In this document: positions 17,029 through 25,113 of the stretch, in pieces
Numbering within the stretch: position 1 is the stretch's first letter
Layout: every line of letters begins with the position of its first letter
Assembly (NCBI GenBank): GCA_963785765.1
Contig: CAWAWM010000008.1
Span: forward strand, 248,001 to 312,000
Origin: DATBGO01 sp963785765
GTDB taxonomy: Bacteria > Actinomycetota > Actinomycetes > Streptosporangiales > Streptosporangiaceae
DNA length: 64,000 nucleotides
Direction: 5' to 3'
Notes under the pieces: generated by a model
The model's database searches: none
What the model was told of the DNA's origin: nothing
The model's input: the letters and a program-made list of their open reading frames with translations, nothing else
Program-made: the position numbers and the translations under genes

Positions 17029-17197
17029 TTCAGCAGTATCGGCGCCGCAGGAGCGTCGGACAAGGAGGCGGCCGGGCACCGCAGGTGGTCATCGTGGCCT
17101 GCGCGGCGTTGCCTCGGCTCATCCTGGGCGGCACAGCGGGCGTTGCGGCACAGCGGGCGTTGCCTGGGAGACGGTTTTCCTGGTGCCCACCCGGGCG

Positions 17198-17551
17198 ATG
17201 TCACAATGGCGTGTGGACCTTGAAGCGTTCGAGCTGGTGCTGTTGCGCAGGCCGGAGAAGCCGCCTGGCTATGCCGACGATGTCCTGCAGCGCATCCAGG
17301 AAGAGCATCTGGCCTATCACGCCAGGCTGCGCGAGGCCGGTCAGATAGTGACCAACGGCCCGGTCGTCGATCAGCCTGACCCTGCGCTGCGCGGACTCAC
17401 CTTCTACCGGACCGGCTCCCTGGAGCAGTCGCGAGCGCTCGCCGAGGCCGACCCGGCGGTCCGCGCCGGGCGGCTCACCGTCGAGATCATGACGTGGTAC
17501 TGCCCGCCCGGCACAATGAGCAAGCCCGGCCGCGCCATCTCGCTGCCGTGA
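17198..17551 (+). CDS. YCII-related domain protein
   Basis: The ATG at 17198 gives 117 residues, beginning MSQWRVDLEAFELVLLRRPE. The YCII fold is supported by IQEEHLAYHARLREAGQIVT with its conserved His, NGPVVDQPDPALRGLTFYRT and AEADPAVRAGRLTVEIMTWY. YCII proteins are small ferredoxin-like dimers related to chlorite-dismutase-like and chloromuconolactone-handling enzymes, mostly of unknown activity. A longer frame reaches back to 16970 but overlaps the divergent DUF2237 gene and is not family-like. Confidence 0.8.
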   Translation: MSQWRVDLEAFELVLLRRPEKPPGYADDVLQRIQEEHLAYHARLREAGQIVTNGPVVDQPDPALRGLTFYRTGSLEQSRALAEADPAVRAGRLTVEIMTWYCPPGTMSKPGRAISLP

Positions 17552-17709
17552 GTCCAGCTGCCTGGCGGCCAGCGCGATCGCGTTATGGTCAGCGAACTTT
17601 CAGGAGAACATAAGCAGACGTCCAACGCGCTTGAAGGGCTTCTCCAGTTTGGTGTCCGACTATGACGAACAGGCAAACCAGGATGAAGACCTAAAGGAGC
17701 GGAACCCAG

Positions 17710-19050
17710 ATGGACACGATCGACGAGCCGGGCATGGGCGGCACGGGACCGGAGCAGGGCGACTGGGCGCACGCGATGCCCGGCGGCTGGGCGTATGCGG
17801 CGCCCGGCGGCCAGGCAGACAAGCGGGGCAGCCGGTCGTGGCGGCGCCCTGCGATGATCGCTGGCGCGTCGGTCGGGGCGGCCGCGTTGATATTCGTCGG
17901 CCTCGGCACGGCGGACGCGATGGGCGCCACCGTAATGACGACGTCGCAGGTCGCGTCGAAAGTAGACCCGGGCCTGGTCGATGTGGTGTCCACGCTCGGA
18001 TACCAAAGTGGCGCGGCGGCTGGCACCGGGATGGTGCTGACCTCTACTGGTGAGGTGCTGACGAACAACCACGTGATCGACGGCGCAACTTCGATCAAGG
18101 CCACCGACGTGGGGAACGGGCGCACGTACACCGCCAAGGTCGTCGGCTACGACAAGAGCCATGACGTCGCGGTGCTGCAGCTTGAGGGCGCTTCCGGACT
18201 TCAGACCGTCACGCTCAGCTCCTCCAGTCCGCAGACCGGCCAGAAAGTGGTCGCGCTCGGCAACGCCGGGGGCAAGGGCGGCACCCCGTCGGTGGCCACC
18301 GGGACAGTAACCGGCCTCGACCAGTCGATAACGGCCTCGGATGAGTCATCGGGCACCGCTGAGCAACTGACGGGGCTGATCGGCCACAACGCCGGCATTC
18401 AGCCGGGCGATTCCGGCGGGCCGCTGGTTAACACCTACGGACAGGTCGTTGGCATGGACACCGCCGCCTCCACCTCGTCCTCCACCACGGGCTACCAGTC
18501 GCAGGGTGGGCAGACGTCAGCACCGACCCAGGCGTTTGCTATCCCGATCACCGAGGCAGCCTCGATCGCCAGCCAGATCGAGGCAGGCACGCCGTCGTCC
18601 TCCGAGCACCTCGGCGGCACCGCGTTCCTCGGCGTGCAGACCTCGTCCGCTGGTTCTAGCGCTACCGGTGGCTACGGTGCCGGTGGTTACGGTGCCGGTG
18701 GCTACGGCGCCGGAGGCTACGGCGGCTACGGGTATGGCGGGAGTTACGGCTACGGCAGCAGCTACGGCGACGGCAGCAGCTACGGCGACGGCGGGAGCTA
18801 CGGCGACGGCGCGACCAGCAATGGCGTCAGCATCGCCGGAGTGGTGGCCGGATCAGCAGCCGCCCAGGCCGGACTGACCGCGGGCGACCAGATCACCTCG
18901 GTCGCTGGTCATTCCGTCACGTCCGCCACGGACATCCAGTCGGTGCTGGGGAACTACCACCCCGGCGACAAGATCAGCATTGCCTGGACAGATCAGTATG
19001 GTCAGTCGCAGACTGCGACCGTCGCCCTCAGCGCCGGCCCCGCTAGCTGA
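17710..19050 (+). CDS. HtrA/DegP-like serine protease with Gly/Tyr-rich linker and PDZ domain
   Basis: The protein has 446 residues. A short cytoplasmic N-terminus is followed by a membrane anchor (about 47-70). The trypsin-like S1C domain has catalytic His121 (TNNHV), Asp152 (HDVAVL) and Ser235 (GDSGGPL). A linker of about 40 residues is made almost only of G, Y, S and A in GGYGAGGYGAG- and SYGDG-type repeats (DNA 18666-18816). The PDZ domain fills the C-terminal 80 residues (GVVAGSAAAQAGLTAGDQI). It should act outside the membrane on misfolded or signalling substrates. AAAGGAG precedes the start. A strong hairpin terminator follows. Confidence 0.9.
   Translation: MDTIDEPGMGGTGPEQGDWAHAMPGGWAYAAPGGQADKRGSRSWRRPAMIAGASVGAAALIFVGLGTADAMGATVMTTSQVASKVDPGLVDVVSTLGYQSGAAAGTGMVLTSTGEVLTNNHVIDGATSIKATDVGNGRTYTAKVVGYDKSHDVAVLQLEGASGLQTVTLSSSSPQTGQKVVALGNAGGKGGTPSVATGTVTGLDQSITASDESSGTAEQLTGLIGHNAGIQPGDSGGPLVNTYGQVVGMDTAASTSSSTTGYQSQGGQTSAPTQAFAIPITEAASIASQIEAGTPSSSEHLGGTAFLGVQTSSAGSSATGGYGAGGYGAGGYGAGGYGGYGYGGSYGYGSSYGDGSSYGDGGSYGDGATSNGVSIAGVVAGSAAAQAGLTAGDQITSVAGHSVTSATDIQSVLGNYHPGDKISIAWTDQYGQSQTATVALSAGPAS
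18666..18816 (+). repeat. In-gene tandem repeats encoding Gly/Tyr-rich linker
   Basis: Units of GGTTACGGTGCCGGT type (five codons, GYGAG) repeat three to four times and are followed by AGCTACGGCGACGGC units (SYGDG). They stay in frame, so copy-number change would only alter the length of the protease-PDZ linker. Confidence 0.8.
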
Positions 19051-19072
19051 ACGCCGGCCTACCCGTAGGATT

Positions 19073-19101
19073 CCCGGCGGCGGCACAGCGCCGCCGCCGG
19101 G
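19073..19101 (+). terminator. Hairpin terminator after the HtrA-like gene
   Basis: CCCGGCGGCGGC (19073-19084) pairs perfectly with GCCGCCGCCGGG (19090-19101) around a five-base loop, 22 bp after the stop codon. Confidence 0.75.
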
Positions 19102-19173
19102 CATGCACCACCGCGGGCCTGCGCCCCCTGGACCGGGCGTAGGCCCCTGAACTTGCAAGGAAACCCAGCAACC

Positions 19174-19422
19174 ATGGACGAAAAGATCTCGCGCACCCGC
19201 CGGCTCCGCGCCGTTCAGCCCGGCGATCCGCCCGTCGGCCTGGGTCAGCCTAGGCTGCGCCGTCTAGCCCGGCTGGATGTCGAGCGAGCCCGCCAGTTCC
19301 TGACCGAGCTGGACGAGCGCGCCGCAGGCACCGACCTGGCCCGCGCCATGTACCTGGTCGGCCAGGCGCAGGGTCACCTGGAGTCCCTGCTGGACGTTAT
19401 CGACGCGGCGGTAGCCCCGTAA
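19174..19422 (+). CDS. Hypothetical small helical protein
   Basis: From the ATG at 19174 (AAGGA upstream) the gene encodes 82 residues, MDEKISRTRRLRAVQPGDPP onward. The second half is amphipathic helix (VERARQFLTELDERAAGTDL, then YLVGQAQGHLESLLDVIDAA). No cysteine, signal or membrane segment is present. I do not recognise the family. It sits alone after the HtrA terminator and before the minisatellite. Confidence 0.5.
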   Translation: MDEKISRTRRLRAVQPGDPPVGLGQPRLRRLARLDVERARQFLTELDERAAGTDLARAMYLVGQAQGHLESLLDVIDAAVAP

Positions 19423-19660
19423 GCACCGGCAGCAGCGGTCATGGGCTGACGCTCTCGATCGCGGTGATTAGCCGCTCTAACCATTCCTCGAGGCGCAGTC
19501 CCCCGAGGCACGCAAGAAACCAGCCGCGCCATTTGGCTCCCGGCCGACGAGGCTGGCACTCCCCGCCGGATGGGTCGCTAGACCCGCGTCACTGACCGCC
19601 CGTGCGCTGTGCCTGACCCGTGATCGCGGGCGGTCATGCCTGCTACGGAAGCCATGCTGT
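19423..19660. other. Intergenic region without recognisable gene
   Basis: About 240 bases separate the small hypothetical gene and the minisatellite. I see no open frame with family-like sequence and no strong hairpin. Confidence 0.4.
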
Positions 19661-19665
19661 GCTTC

Positions 19666-19852
19666 GCCGGCCAGGTTCACCGGCCAAGGTTCGCCGGCCA
19701 GGTTCGCCGGCCAAGGTTCGCCGGCCAAGGTTCGCCGGCCAGGTTCGCCGCGAGGTTCGCCGGCCAGGTTCGCCAGGTTCGCCGCAGGTTCGCCGGCCAA
19801 GGTTCGCCGGCCAGGTTCGCCGGCCAAGGTTCACCCGCCAAAAGGTTCGTCA
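19666..19852. repeat. Minisatellite of GGTTCGCCGGCCA(A) units
   Basis: About 14 consecutive units begin with GGTTC. Full units are GGTTCGCCGGCCA or GGTTCGCCGGCCAA (13-14 bp), with shortened forms of 9-12 bp in the middle (GGTTCGCCA, GGTTCGCCGCA, GGTTCGCCGCGA) and divergent ends (GGTTCACCGGCCAA, GGTTCACCCGCCAAAA). The 13/14 bp length is not a multiple of three, so it is not a coding repeat. Each full unit holds the palindrome GCCGGC. Confidence 0.9.
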
Positions 19853-19940
19853 GAAAAGATTCAGGATATCTACAGAAACTGTACAGACTATCAGCAGATA
19901 ATCTACAGTAGATAGTCAGGTTCGTCAGTGATATTTGAAG
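19853..19940. other. AT-rich island with palindromes beside the minisatellite
   Basis: This stretch is roughly 60% A+T in a 70% GC chromosome. It holds the palindrome CTGTACAG (19879-19886), the palindrome CTACAGTAG (19903-19911), a direct repeat ATCTACAG (19868-19875 and 19901-19908), and inverted arms GACTATC (19886-19892) and GATAGTC (19911-19917). No gene is visible. Confidence 0.7.
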
Positions 19941-19992
19941 TGGTTCCTCCCGGCATCTGAGCGCCAGGCCATGCCGGGAGGAGCCCAAGAGC

Positions 19993-20022
19993 GCGCCCCG
20001 CCGACCCGGGTCGGCGGGGCGC
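19993..20022 (-). terminator. 30-bp perfect palindrome downstream of the desaturase gene
   Basis: GCGCCCCGCCGACCC (19993-20007) is followed directly by its reverse complement (20008-20022). It lies 43 bp past the stop of the leftward desaturase gene, so terminator is the simplest role. Confidence 0.75.
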
Positions 20023-20064
20023 CCTCGCCATGTCAGGCCGGATTCCGCAGCCGTACCTGCGCTG

Positions 20065-21156
20065 CTAGGACACCAGGATCCGCGGCGGTTCCTGCGGCTC
20101 CGCGATGTGCCAGTCGAGGTGAGTGTTCCGAAGCGACGGGCTGGGAGCGAGCTGCTTGTCCGCGAAGTAAACCTGCACCCTCGGCTGCTTCACCTTGTAG
20201 ATCAAGCCCAGCATGGCGAGGAGCTGGATAAGCCTCCAGGTGGCGTCGGGGCGCCAATGGCGGTCTGGCTTGGCCCCGGCGACCAGGGCGCTGGCGTCCA
20301 GCGCGACCTTGCGGCCGTGGCGGGGGCAGGCAGGGTCGGCGTGGTGCCAGCTGTGGTTGCCCTCGCCGCCCGCCACGACGGCCACGAACACGTTGTTACG
20401 GCTGTCATCCGCGCGAAACTCGTGCCCGCGGCTGTCTACCGCCCGGCTGCCCCACTTGTGGCAGACGGAATTGACGAAACCAGTGGAAGTCATGAGGGCC
20501 GCTGTCCGCAGCGCCCCGGCTATCAGTACCGAGTTCCACCCGAACAGCGGGTAGAACGCCAGCGGCACGAGGAAGTTCGCCACCGCCAGGAACGGGAACG
20601 CCCGGCGCTGCCATTGCACCAGCCTGTCCCCGGCCAGGTCACGGTGCAGCGTGTACTCTGGCGGCCGTTCGTACGCGAAGAACAACCAGACGCCTTGCGC
20701 CCATGCGAGGCCCTTGTAGCCCCGCCAGCCGGAATATTCGTAAGGCGAGTGCGGATCCTTTCCGACCACGTCGGCGAAACGGTGGTGAGCGCGGTGGTTC
20801 ATCACCCATTGCTGGATATCGCCTTCCATCGACATCCCGCTCGCCACGGCCAGCACCACCGGCAAGGGGAATCTGGCCTCAAAACCGCGGTGGGTCCAGT
20901 AGCGGTGGTTCCCTAGCGTCACCCCGAACATCGTGAACAGGTACAGCGCTGCCGCCAGCGCCCAGAGGCCGACGCCGGTAGGGGTGGTGAAGGCCCGGTA
21001 GAGTCCCCACATTGCGAAGACCGGCAACAGTATTCCCAGAGTAACTATGTTCATCCAGATAGGCTTACGTCGTTTGCCGGCACGATCGACGTTAAAGCCT
21101 AGCGACAGGACTGTCGGCCAGTCACTCTTTCCTTTAAAGAGAGCTGACATGACCAT
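20065..21156 (-). CDS. Acyl-CoA (delta-9 type) fatty acid desaturase
   Basis: The gene encodes 363 residues. The ATG at 21156 has GAAAGG five bases upstream; a second ATG at 21150 is possible. The three di-iron His boxes are present in order: HRYWTH, NHRAHHRF, and GEGNHSWHH. There are about four membrane helices in two pairs before and between boxes (LGILLPVFAMWGLYRAF, LWALAAALYLFTMFGVT, and LAVANFLVPLAFYPLFGW). This is the SCD-like desaturase class that inserts a cis double bond into stearoyl/palmitoyl-CoA with O2 and an external electron donor. The likely job is membrane fluidity control. It forms a single-gene unit with a terminator downstream. Confidence 0.9.
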   Translation of the reverse strand: MVMSALFKGKSDWPTVLSLGFNVDRAGKRRKPIWMNIVTLGILLPVFAMWGLYRAFTTPTGVGLWALAAALYLFTMFGVTLGNHRYWTHRGFEARFPLPVVLAVASGMSMEGDIQQWVMNHRAHHRFADVVGKDPHSPYEYSGWRGYKGLAWAQGVWLFFAYERPPEYTLHRDLAGDRLVQWQRRAFPFLAVANFLVPLAFYPLFGWNSVLIAGALRTAALMTSTGFVNSVCHKWGSRAVDSRGHEFRADDSRNNVFVAVVAGGEGNHSWHHADPACPRHGRKVALDASALVAGAKPDRHWRPDATWRLIQLLAMLGLIYKVKQPRVQVYFADKQLAPSPSLRNTHLDWHIAEPQEPPRILVS

Positions 21157-21324
21157 CAACGCCTTTCAACGGATATCGAGTCAGCAGGATTACCGGCACG
21201 CCGCGCATCCAGCCGCCGACAATCAGATTCGCGCGCTCGGCCTGAGCGCAGCGCAAACTGACACCCGGCGGGACGTTCGCGCCGAGGAACATGCCTTCAT
21301 CAGATCCGCGCGGCAGTGATCTGG

Positions 21325-21356
21325 TCAGGGACGGAGGTCCTTACGTCGGTCCCTGA
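21325..21356 (-). promoter_or_regulatory. Hairpin containing a 19-bp motif repeated at 33098
   Basis: TCAGGGAC (21325-21332) pairs with GTCCCTGA (21349-21356), so this could terminate the DUF6918 gene, whose stop is 47 bp upstream of it. The segment 21326-21344 is also an exact inverse copy of 33098-33116 and contains the palindromic core GGAC-4-GTCC. On the minus strand it has the same orientation toward the desaturase gene as the second copy has toward the gene at 33150. Confidence 0.5.
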
Positions 21357-21402
21357 TCTTGGTGCCCTGGCCCATCGCGGTGCTGGCGCTCGGGCCTGGT
21401 GG

Positions 21403-21849
21403 TCAGGCCGCGTACCTCAGCACCAGATCGCCGACCTGCGGGAGCGCGGCCTGGACGTGCTTGACCGCGCTGCCGCGAACAGCGCGGTACGCCTTGATGA
21501 TCGTGGGCCGGCCGGAGGATGCCGCGCGGGCGTCAGTCACCGAGAGCAGGGCCTGCGATACCTCCTCGCCGCGCTTGGCCAGGTAGTCGCCGAACCCGGA
21601 GCCGCCGGAGGTGCTGAAGTCCGCCCAGTACGGCTCCAGCCTGTCCACCAACTGCGGAAGCAGGTTATCGACCATGTAGCGGATGTGGCCGGGCCGGAAG
21701 GCGTTCACTGTTTTGTAGGCGAGCTTGACCGCGGTCCCGGAGACCCCGGACTTTTCCGAGATCTCCTGCTCGATCAGCAGGTAGCAGTCGTTGACCACCT
21801 GTGGCCGGGTGTCCGGCGCCAGCAAGATCTCCTGGAGCGTGGCTGCCAT
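21403..21849 (-). CDS. DUF6918-like conserved hypothetical protein
   Basis: I start at the ATG at 21849 (MAATLQEILLAPDTRPQVV), giving 148 residues; the frame extends 13 codons upstream without family-like sequence. Characteristic stretches are DCYLLIEQEISEKSGVSGTA, VKLAYKTVNAFRPGHIRYMV, YWADFSTSGGSGFGDYLAKR and LLSVTDARAASSGRPTIIKAY. It looks wholly alpha-helical, soluble and actinobacteria-specific. I match it from memory to the family called DUF6918; its function is unknown. It is a single gene, upstream of the desaturase on the same strand with about 250 bp between. Confidence 0.6.
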   Translation of the reverse strand: MAATLQEILLAPDTRPQVVNDCYLLIEQEISEKSGVSGTAVKLAYKTVNAFRPGHIRYMVDNLLPQLVDRLEPYWADFSTSGGSGFGDYLAKRGEEVSQALLSVTDARAASSGRPTIIKAYRAVRGSAVKHVQAALPQVGDLVLRYAA

Positions 21850-21983
21850 GGGTATGTCGTGCTCCTTATCGCCAGGGGCGGTGCCCATTGGTCCCGCACC
21901 CCTACCGCGGTGGGCCGTCCGTCACTAGACGGCGAGCGGCCAACCATGGTTTACCGCTTCCAGGCAGGTCCGCTCACCGTGGA

Positions 21984-23018
21984 TTAGGCGCCGGTCGTAA
22001 TGGCAGCGCGGACCGCCGGTCCGATCTCGGTGGCGTAGCGGTTGACGGAGTCCTCCACGAGAGTCCTGGGCAGGCCGCCCCAGTCGATCTGACCGAAGAA
22101 CCTGTCGAGGCCGAGGACCTGGTGGGCATCGAGGATCTTCTCGATCAGCTGAGCGCTGGAGCCGATCATGATCGCATTTCCGCGTTGGATGCCGACGTCG
22201 AACTGAGCCTGGCTGACGAGGAACCCGCGGCCGCCGCGCGTCTTGGGGCGGAGGTACTCGTGGTAGTAGGGAAAGACCTTCCGCGCAGCCTCCGGACTGC
22301 CGCCAGCGAAGAAGTGGGTGGAGATCCCAACCCGGAGCTTGTCGGGATGGCCGGCCAGGTGACCGGCAGCGCGGTAAATGTCCACGGCTCGGCGGGCGTG
22401 GTCCAGCGGGCCGCCGATGTAGCCGAGCACCATCGGCAGGCCGAGGCGGCCGGCGCGTTCGGCGCTATCCGGTGAGCCGCCGACGCCGAGCCAGACTGGC
22501 AGCGGTTCCTGCTGGGCGCGCGGGGTGATCGGGGCGTCGTGCAGCGCTGGCCGGAATTTTCCGGACCAGCTGACGCGCTCGTTCTCGCGCAGCCGGAGGA
22601 GCAGGCCGAGTTTCTCGCTGAACAGGCCGTCATAGTCGCGAAGGTCCGCGCCGAAGATGCCGAACGGCTCAGTGAACGCGCTACGGCCCACGGTGATCTC
22701 GGCGCGGCCGTGGCTGATCAGGTCGACAGTGGCGAAGTCCTGGTAGACACGCACGGGGTCCAGGACGGGGAGAACGGTGACGCCGCTGGTCAGCCGGATG
22801 CGGCTGGTGCGGCTGGCCACAGCGGCCAGGACGACCGCGGGCGAGGACACCGCGAAGTCGAGGGTGTGGTGCTCACCGAGCGCGAAGACGTCGAGGCCGC
22901 GCCGGTCGGCCAGGGTGGCGTAGCTGATGATCTCATCGAGGCGCTGGCTGTAGCGGAACGGCCTGCCGGTGGCAGGGTCGGTCTGGATGTCGCTGAGCGA
23001 TATGACGCCGAGTTCCAT
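21984..23018 (-). CDS. LLM-class flavin-dependent oxidoreductase
   Basis: From ATG 23018 the protein has 344 residues and begins MELGVISLSDIQTDP. This is the bacterial luciferase-like TIM barrel: GLDVFALGEHHTLDFAVSSP near residue 45, LTSGVTVLPVLDPVRVYQDF, GRAEITVGRS, and PLPVWLGVGGSPDSAERAG. Such enzymes use FMN or F420. The ALGEHH and GGSPDS motifs are typical of FMN-type relatives, but cofactor choice cannot be settled by eye. The substrate is unknown. The frame upstream to 23084 runs through a perfect hairpin at 23041-23077 and is unlikely to be translated. Confidence 0.85.
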   Translation of the reverse strand: MELGVISLSDIQTDPATGRPFRYSQRLDEIISYATLADRRGLDVFALGEHHTLDFAVSSPAVVLAAVASRTSRIRLTSGVTVLPVLDPVRVYQDFATVDLISHGRAEITVGRSAFTEPFGIFGADLRDYDGLFSEKLGLLLRLRENERVSWSGKFRPALHDAPITPRAQQEPLPVWLGVGGSPDSAERAGRLGLPMVLGYIGGPLDHARRAVDIYRAAGHLAGHPDKLRVGISTHFFAGGSPEAARKVFPYYHEYLRPKTRGGRGFLVSQAQFDVGIQRGNAIMIGSSAQLIEKILDAHQVLGLDRFFGQIDWGGLPRTLVEDSVNRYATEIGPAVRAAITTGA

Positions 23019-23040
23019 AGGTTTCCAGTGCCAGGTCAAG

Positions 23041-23077
23041 CGAGTGGGCTGCCGGTGCCGCACCGGCAGCCCACTCG
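23041..23077 (-). terminator. 17-bp perfect hairpin between msrA and the LLM gene
   Basis: CGAGTGGGCTGCCGGTG (23041-23057), loop CCG, then the exact reverse complement (23061-23077). It lies 58 bp downstream of the msrA stop and 23 bp before the LLM start, so it separates the two leftward units or attenuates read-through. Confidence 0.8.
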
Positions 23078-23134
23078 CCGACACCTATGGCTGCGGCCCC
23101 GGCGCCGACTTGACGGCCAGGTCCGAGTCGCTGG

Positions 23135-23656
23135 TCAGTGACCGACCGCCTGCTGCCGGTGCGGGAGCTTCCAGCCTGGCCTGACGAAGTGGCAGGTGTA
23201 GCCGTCGGGGTAGCGCTCCAGGTAGTCCTGGTGCTCGGGCTCCGCCTCCCAGAACGGCCCGGCTGGCTCCACCTCAGTGACCACCTTTCCCGGCCACAGG
23301 CCGGAGGCGTCCACGTCGGCGATCGTGTCCTGGGCGATCCGCTTCTGCTCGTCGCTGGTGTAGAAGATGGCCGACCGGTAGCTGAGGCCGATGTCGTTGC
23401 CCTGCCTGTTCCTGGTCGTCGGGTCGTGGACCTGGAAAAAGAACTCCAGGAGGTCCCGGTAGGAGGTCTGCTCCGGGTCGAAGACGATCTCGATCGCCTC
23501 GGCGTGGGACCCGTGATGGCGGTACGTGGCGTTCGGGACGTCCCCGCCGGTGTAGCCGACCCTGGTGCTCAGTACGCCCGGGCGGCGGCGGATGAGGTCC
23601 TGCAGTCCCCAGAAACATCCGCCGGCCAGGATCGCCTTCTCGGTGGTCTCGCTCAT
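23135..23656 (-). CDS. msrA: Peptide methionine sulfoxide reductase MsrA
   Basis: The 173-residue protein starts MSETTEKAILAGGCFWG with the catalytic Cys in GCFWG. It continues with TRVGYTGGDVPNATY, HAEAIEIVFDPE, FFFQVHDPTT, NRQGNDIGLSYRSAIFY and a late EHQDYLERYP, all standard for MsrA, which reduces the S-epimer of methionine sulfoxide. The C-terminal resolving Cys of many MsrAs is replaced by a tail with CHFVRPGWKLP; Cys in YTCHF may serve instead. Its ATG overlaps the msrB stop (ATGA at 23653-23656), so the two are translationally coupled and made in step. Confidence 0.95.
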   Translation of the reverse strand: MSETTEKAILAGGCFWGLQDLIRRRPGVLSTRVGYTGGDVPNATYRHHGSHAEAIEIVFDPEQTSYRDLLEFFFQVHDPTTRNRQGNDIGLSYRSAIFYTSDEQKRIAQDTIADVDASGLWPGKVVTEVEPAGPFWEAEPEHQDYLERYPDGYTCHFVRPGWKLPHRQQAVGH

Positions 23657-24120
23657 CGTGGCTCCTCGCCGTCTGCATCATCGAACAGGGTGCGGTATGC
23701 CCCGTACCCTTCGGTATCCAGGTCATCGAGCGGGATGAACCTGAGGGCTGCTGAGTTCAGGCAGTACCGCAGCCCCCCGGCATCCGCGGGGCCATCGTCG
23801 AAGACGTGGCCCAGGTGGCTGTCCGCGTGTGCCGAGCGGACTTCGGTCCGTCGCATGCCGTAGCTCACGTCGGGCTTCTCGATCACGTTGTCCGGCTCAA
23901 GTGGCACGGTGAAACTCGGCCATCCGGTGCCGCTGTCGTACTTGCTGACGGAGGCGAACAACGGCTCGCCGGACACGATGTCCACGTAGATGCCTGGGTC
24001 TTTGTTGTCGCAGTAGACGTTGCTGAATGCCCGCTCTGTCCCGTTTTCTTGGGTTACCCGGTACTGCTCGGGCGTGAGCCGGGAGATGGCCTGCGGGTCT
24101 TTCCTGTAAGTGTCGTGCAT
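23653..24120 (-). CDS. msrB: Peptide methionine-R-sulfoxide reductase MsrB
   Basis: This 155-residue enzyme has LTPEQYRVTQENGTERAFSN, GIYVDIVSGEPLFASVSKYD, SGTGWPSF, and RSAHADSHLGHVFDDGP, followed by the catalytic RYCLNSAAL. It reduces the R-epimer of methionine sulfoxide with thioredoxin-type reductants. The two CxxC pairs that bind zinc in many MsrBs are absent; the first site reads YCDNKD, as in the zinc-free subclass. It is the first gene of the msrB-msrA operon. The intergenic region upstream (24121-24193) shows no obvious oxidative-stress box. Confidence 0.95.
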   Translation of the reverse strand: MHDTYRKDPQAISRLTPEQYRVTQENGTERAFSNVYCDNKDPGIYVDIVSGEPLFASVSKYDSGTGWPSFTVPLEPDNVIEKPDVSYGMRRTEVRSAHADSHLGHVFDDGPADAGGLRYCLNSAALRFIPLDDLDTEGYGAYRTLFDDADGEEPR

Positions 24121-24193
24121 CTGGTCTCCCTGACGGTTACAAGACGCTCAACACCGAAGGCCGCCCCGATCTTCCGGATCAACGTCCGGAGCG

Positions 24194-24547
24194 TTACCGC
24201 CCGGCGAACTCGTGCGCGGCCCGAGCCGCCGCGCACGGAGCGCACAGCGGCACATCTAGCTGGCCCAGCAGCTCCGAGCTGTACTGGCCCGTGATCACTG
24301 CGTCGAACATCTCGCAGACGCCGCGGTCAGCCGGATGAGCCCGCGAGCAATAGCACAGGCAGGGCCGCCGCCGCATGACCTTCTCCGCGCGCTCGAGCAT
24401 CGCCCGGACCTCAGGACGGTTCGCGACCTCGGCGAGCGCATCGAGGGCCGGCCGGACCCGCTCGAGCGCCTCTGTCATAGCCTGCCCGACTCTCCGGCCG
24501 ACCTCGGCCATGGTGTCGGCGAGGCCGGTGTCCCTGTCATCGCTCAC
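24194..24547 (-). CDS. Cys-rich hypothetical protein with putative metal site
   Basis: GTG 24547 (VSDDRDTGLADTMAEVG) has GGAGGAG five bases upstream, so I use it instead of the longer frame to 24568; this gives 117 residues. The N-terminal 55 residues are helical (VGQAMTEALERVRPALDALA). The C-terminal part has six Cys: CLCYC, then GVCEMF and CAPC, separated by ITGQYSSELLGQLDVP. The spacing suggests a zinc-ribbon-like site. No family name is known to me. It lies upstream of msrB in the same orientation, about 70 bp away, and may be in the same unit. Confidence 0.6.
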   Translation of the reverse strand: MSDDRDTGLADTMAEVGRRVGQAMTEALERVRPALDALAEVANRPEVRAMLERAEKVMRRRPCLCYCSRAHPADRGVCEMFDAVITGQYSSELLGQLDVPLCAPCAAARAAHEFAGR

Positions 24548-24644
24548 GGTCGCTCCTCCCACTGGCACAAGCCCAGAACCAGGGTACGTTTACGCCCGGC
24601 TGGCTGCGGCCTTCGAGCGGCGCCGAACGCGGCGTCGGGCTGGC

Positions 24645-25016
24645 TCACGACTGGGATCCGATGCTGAGCACGTGCCAGATGGTGCCCGTCAGCCACAAGA
24701 AGGTCGTGGCCACGACCAGGATCTCCACCGCGTGCGCGCTGTTAGCGATCAGCCCGGCCAGCCCGGCCAGCAGCGCGATCGCACCGAGCACCGTCGTGAT
24801 TCTCCGGAAGATGACGCCCTGCCGCGGCTGAGGCTGGGTGTGCAAGTCGCCGGCCGCGCTCATGGCGCAGATGGAGCCGAAGACCAGTTCGACGGCGCTG
24901 GCGGCCCACGCGCTGGACAGCAGCACCAGGCTCGTTCCGTACGCAAACGAGCCGTATGCCACGATCATCACCGCGACGGCAGCCGACGACACGAGGTCCC
25001 TCCTGGTCAGCCCCAT
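24645..25016 (-). CDS. Four-helix membrane protein of unknown function
   Basis: The ATG at 25016 is preceded by GGAGG with a spacing of eight, giving 123 residues; the frame could extend to 25073. Hydrophobic helices lie at about 8-32 (VSSAAVAVMIVAYGSFAYG), 32-55 (LVLLSSAWAASAVELVFGS), 72-92 (VLGAIALLAGLAGLIAN) and 95-115 (VEILVVATTFLWLTGTIWHV). A short basic loop lies between the second and third. No catalytic residues are apparent. The next gene downstream is the Cys-rich protein on the same strand. Confidence 0.6.
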   Translation of the reverse strand: MGLTRRDLVSSAAVAVMIVAYGSFAYGTSLVLLSSAWAASAVELVFGSICAMSAAGDLHTQPQPRQGVIFRRITTVLGAIALLAGLAGLIANSAHAVEILVVATTFLWLTGTIWHVLSIGSQS

Positions 25017-25113
25017 CGCCAGCACCTCCGCAAGGTCGGAAGCGACCCCCGTCGCGATCAAGTCTGCGCTCAACTGCGATCCGCGGATAGTGCAGGCACC
25101 TGCCCGCTAGTGG

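Noticed and set aside
19666..19852. tRNA T-loop or CRISPR-like array suggested by repeated GGTTC
   Set aside because: Units are 9-16 bp with no spacers, no cloverleaf pairing and no acceptor stem, so it is a minisatellite.
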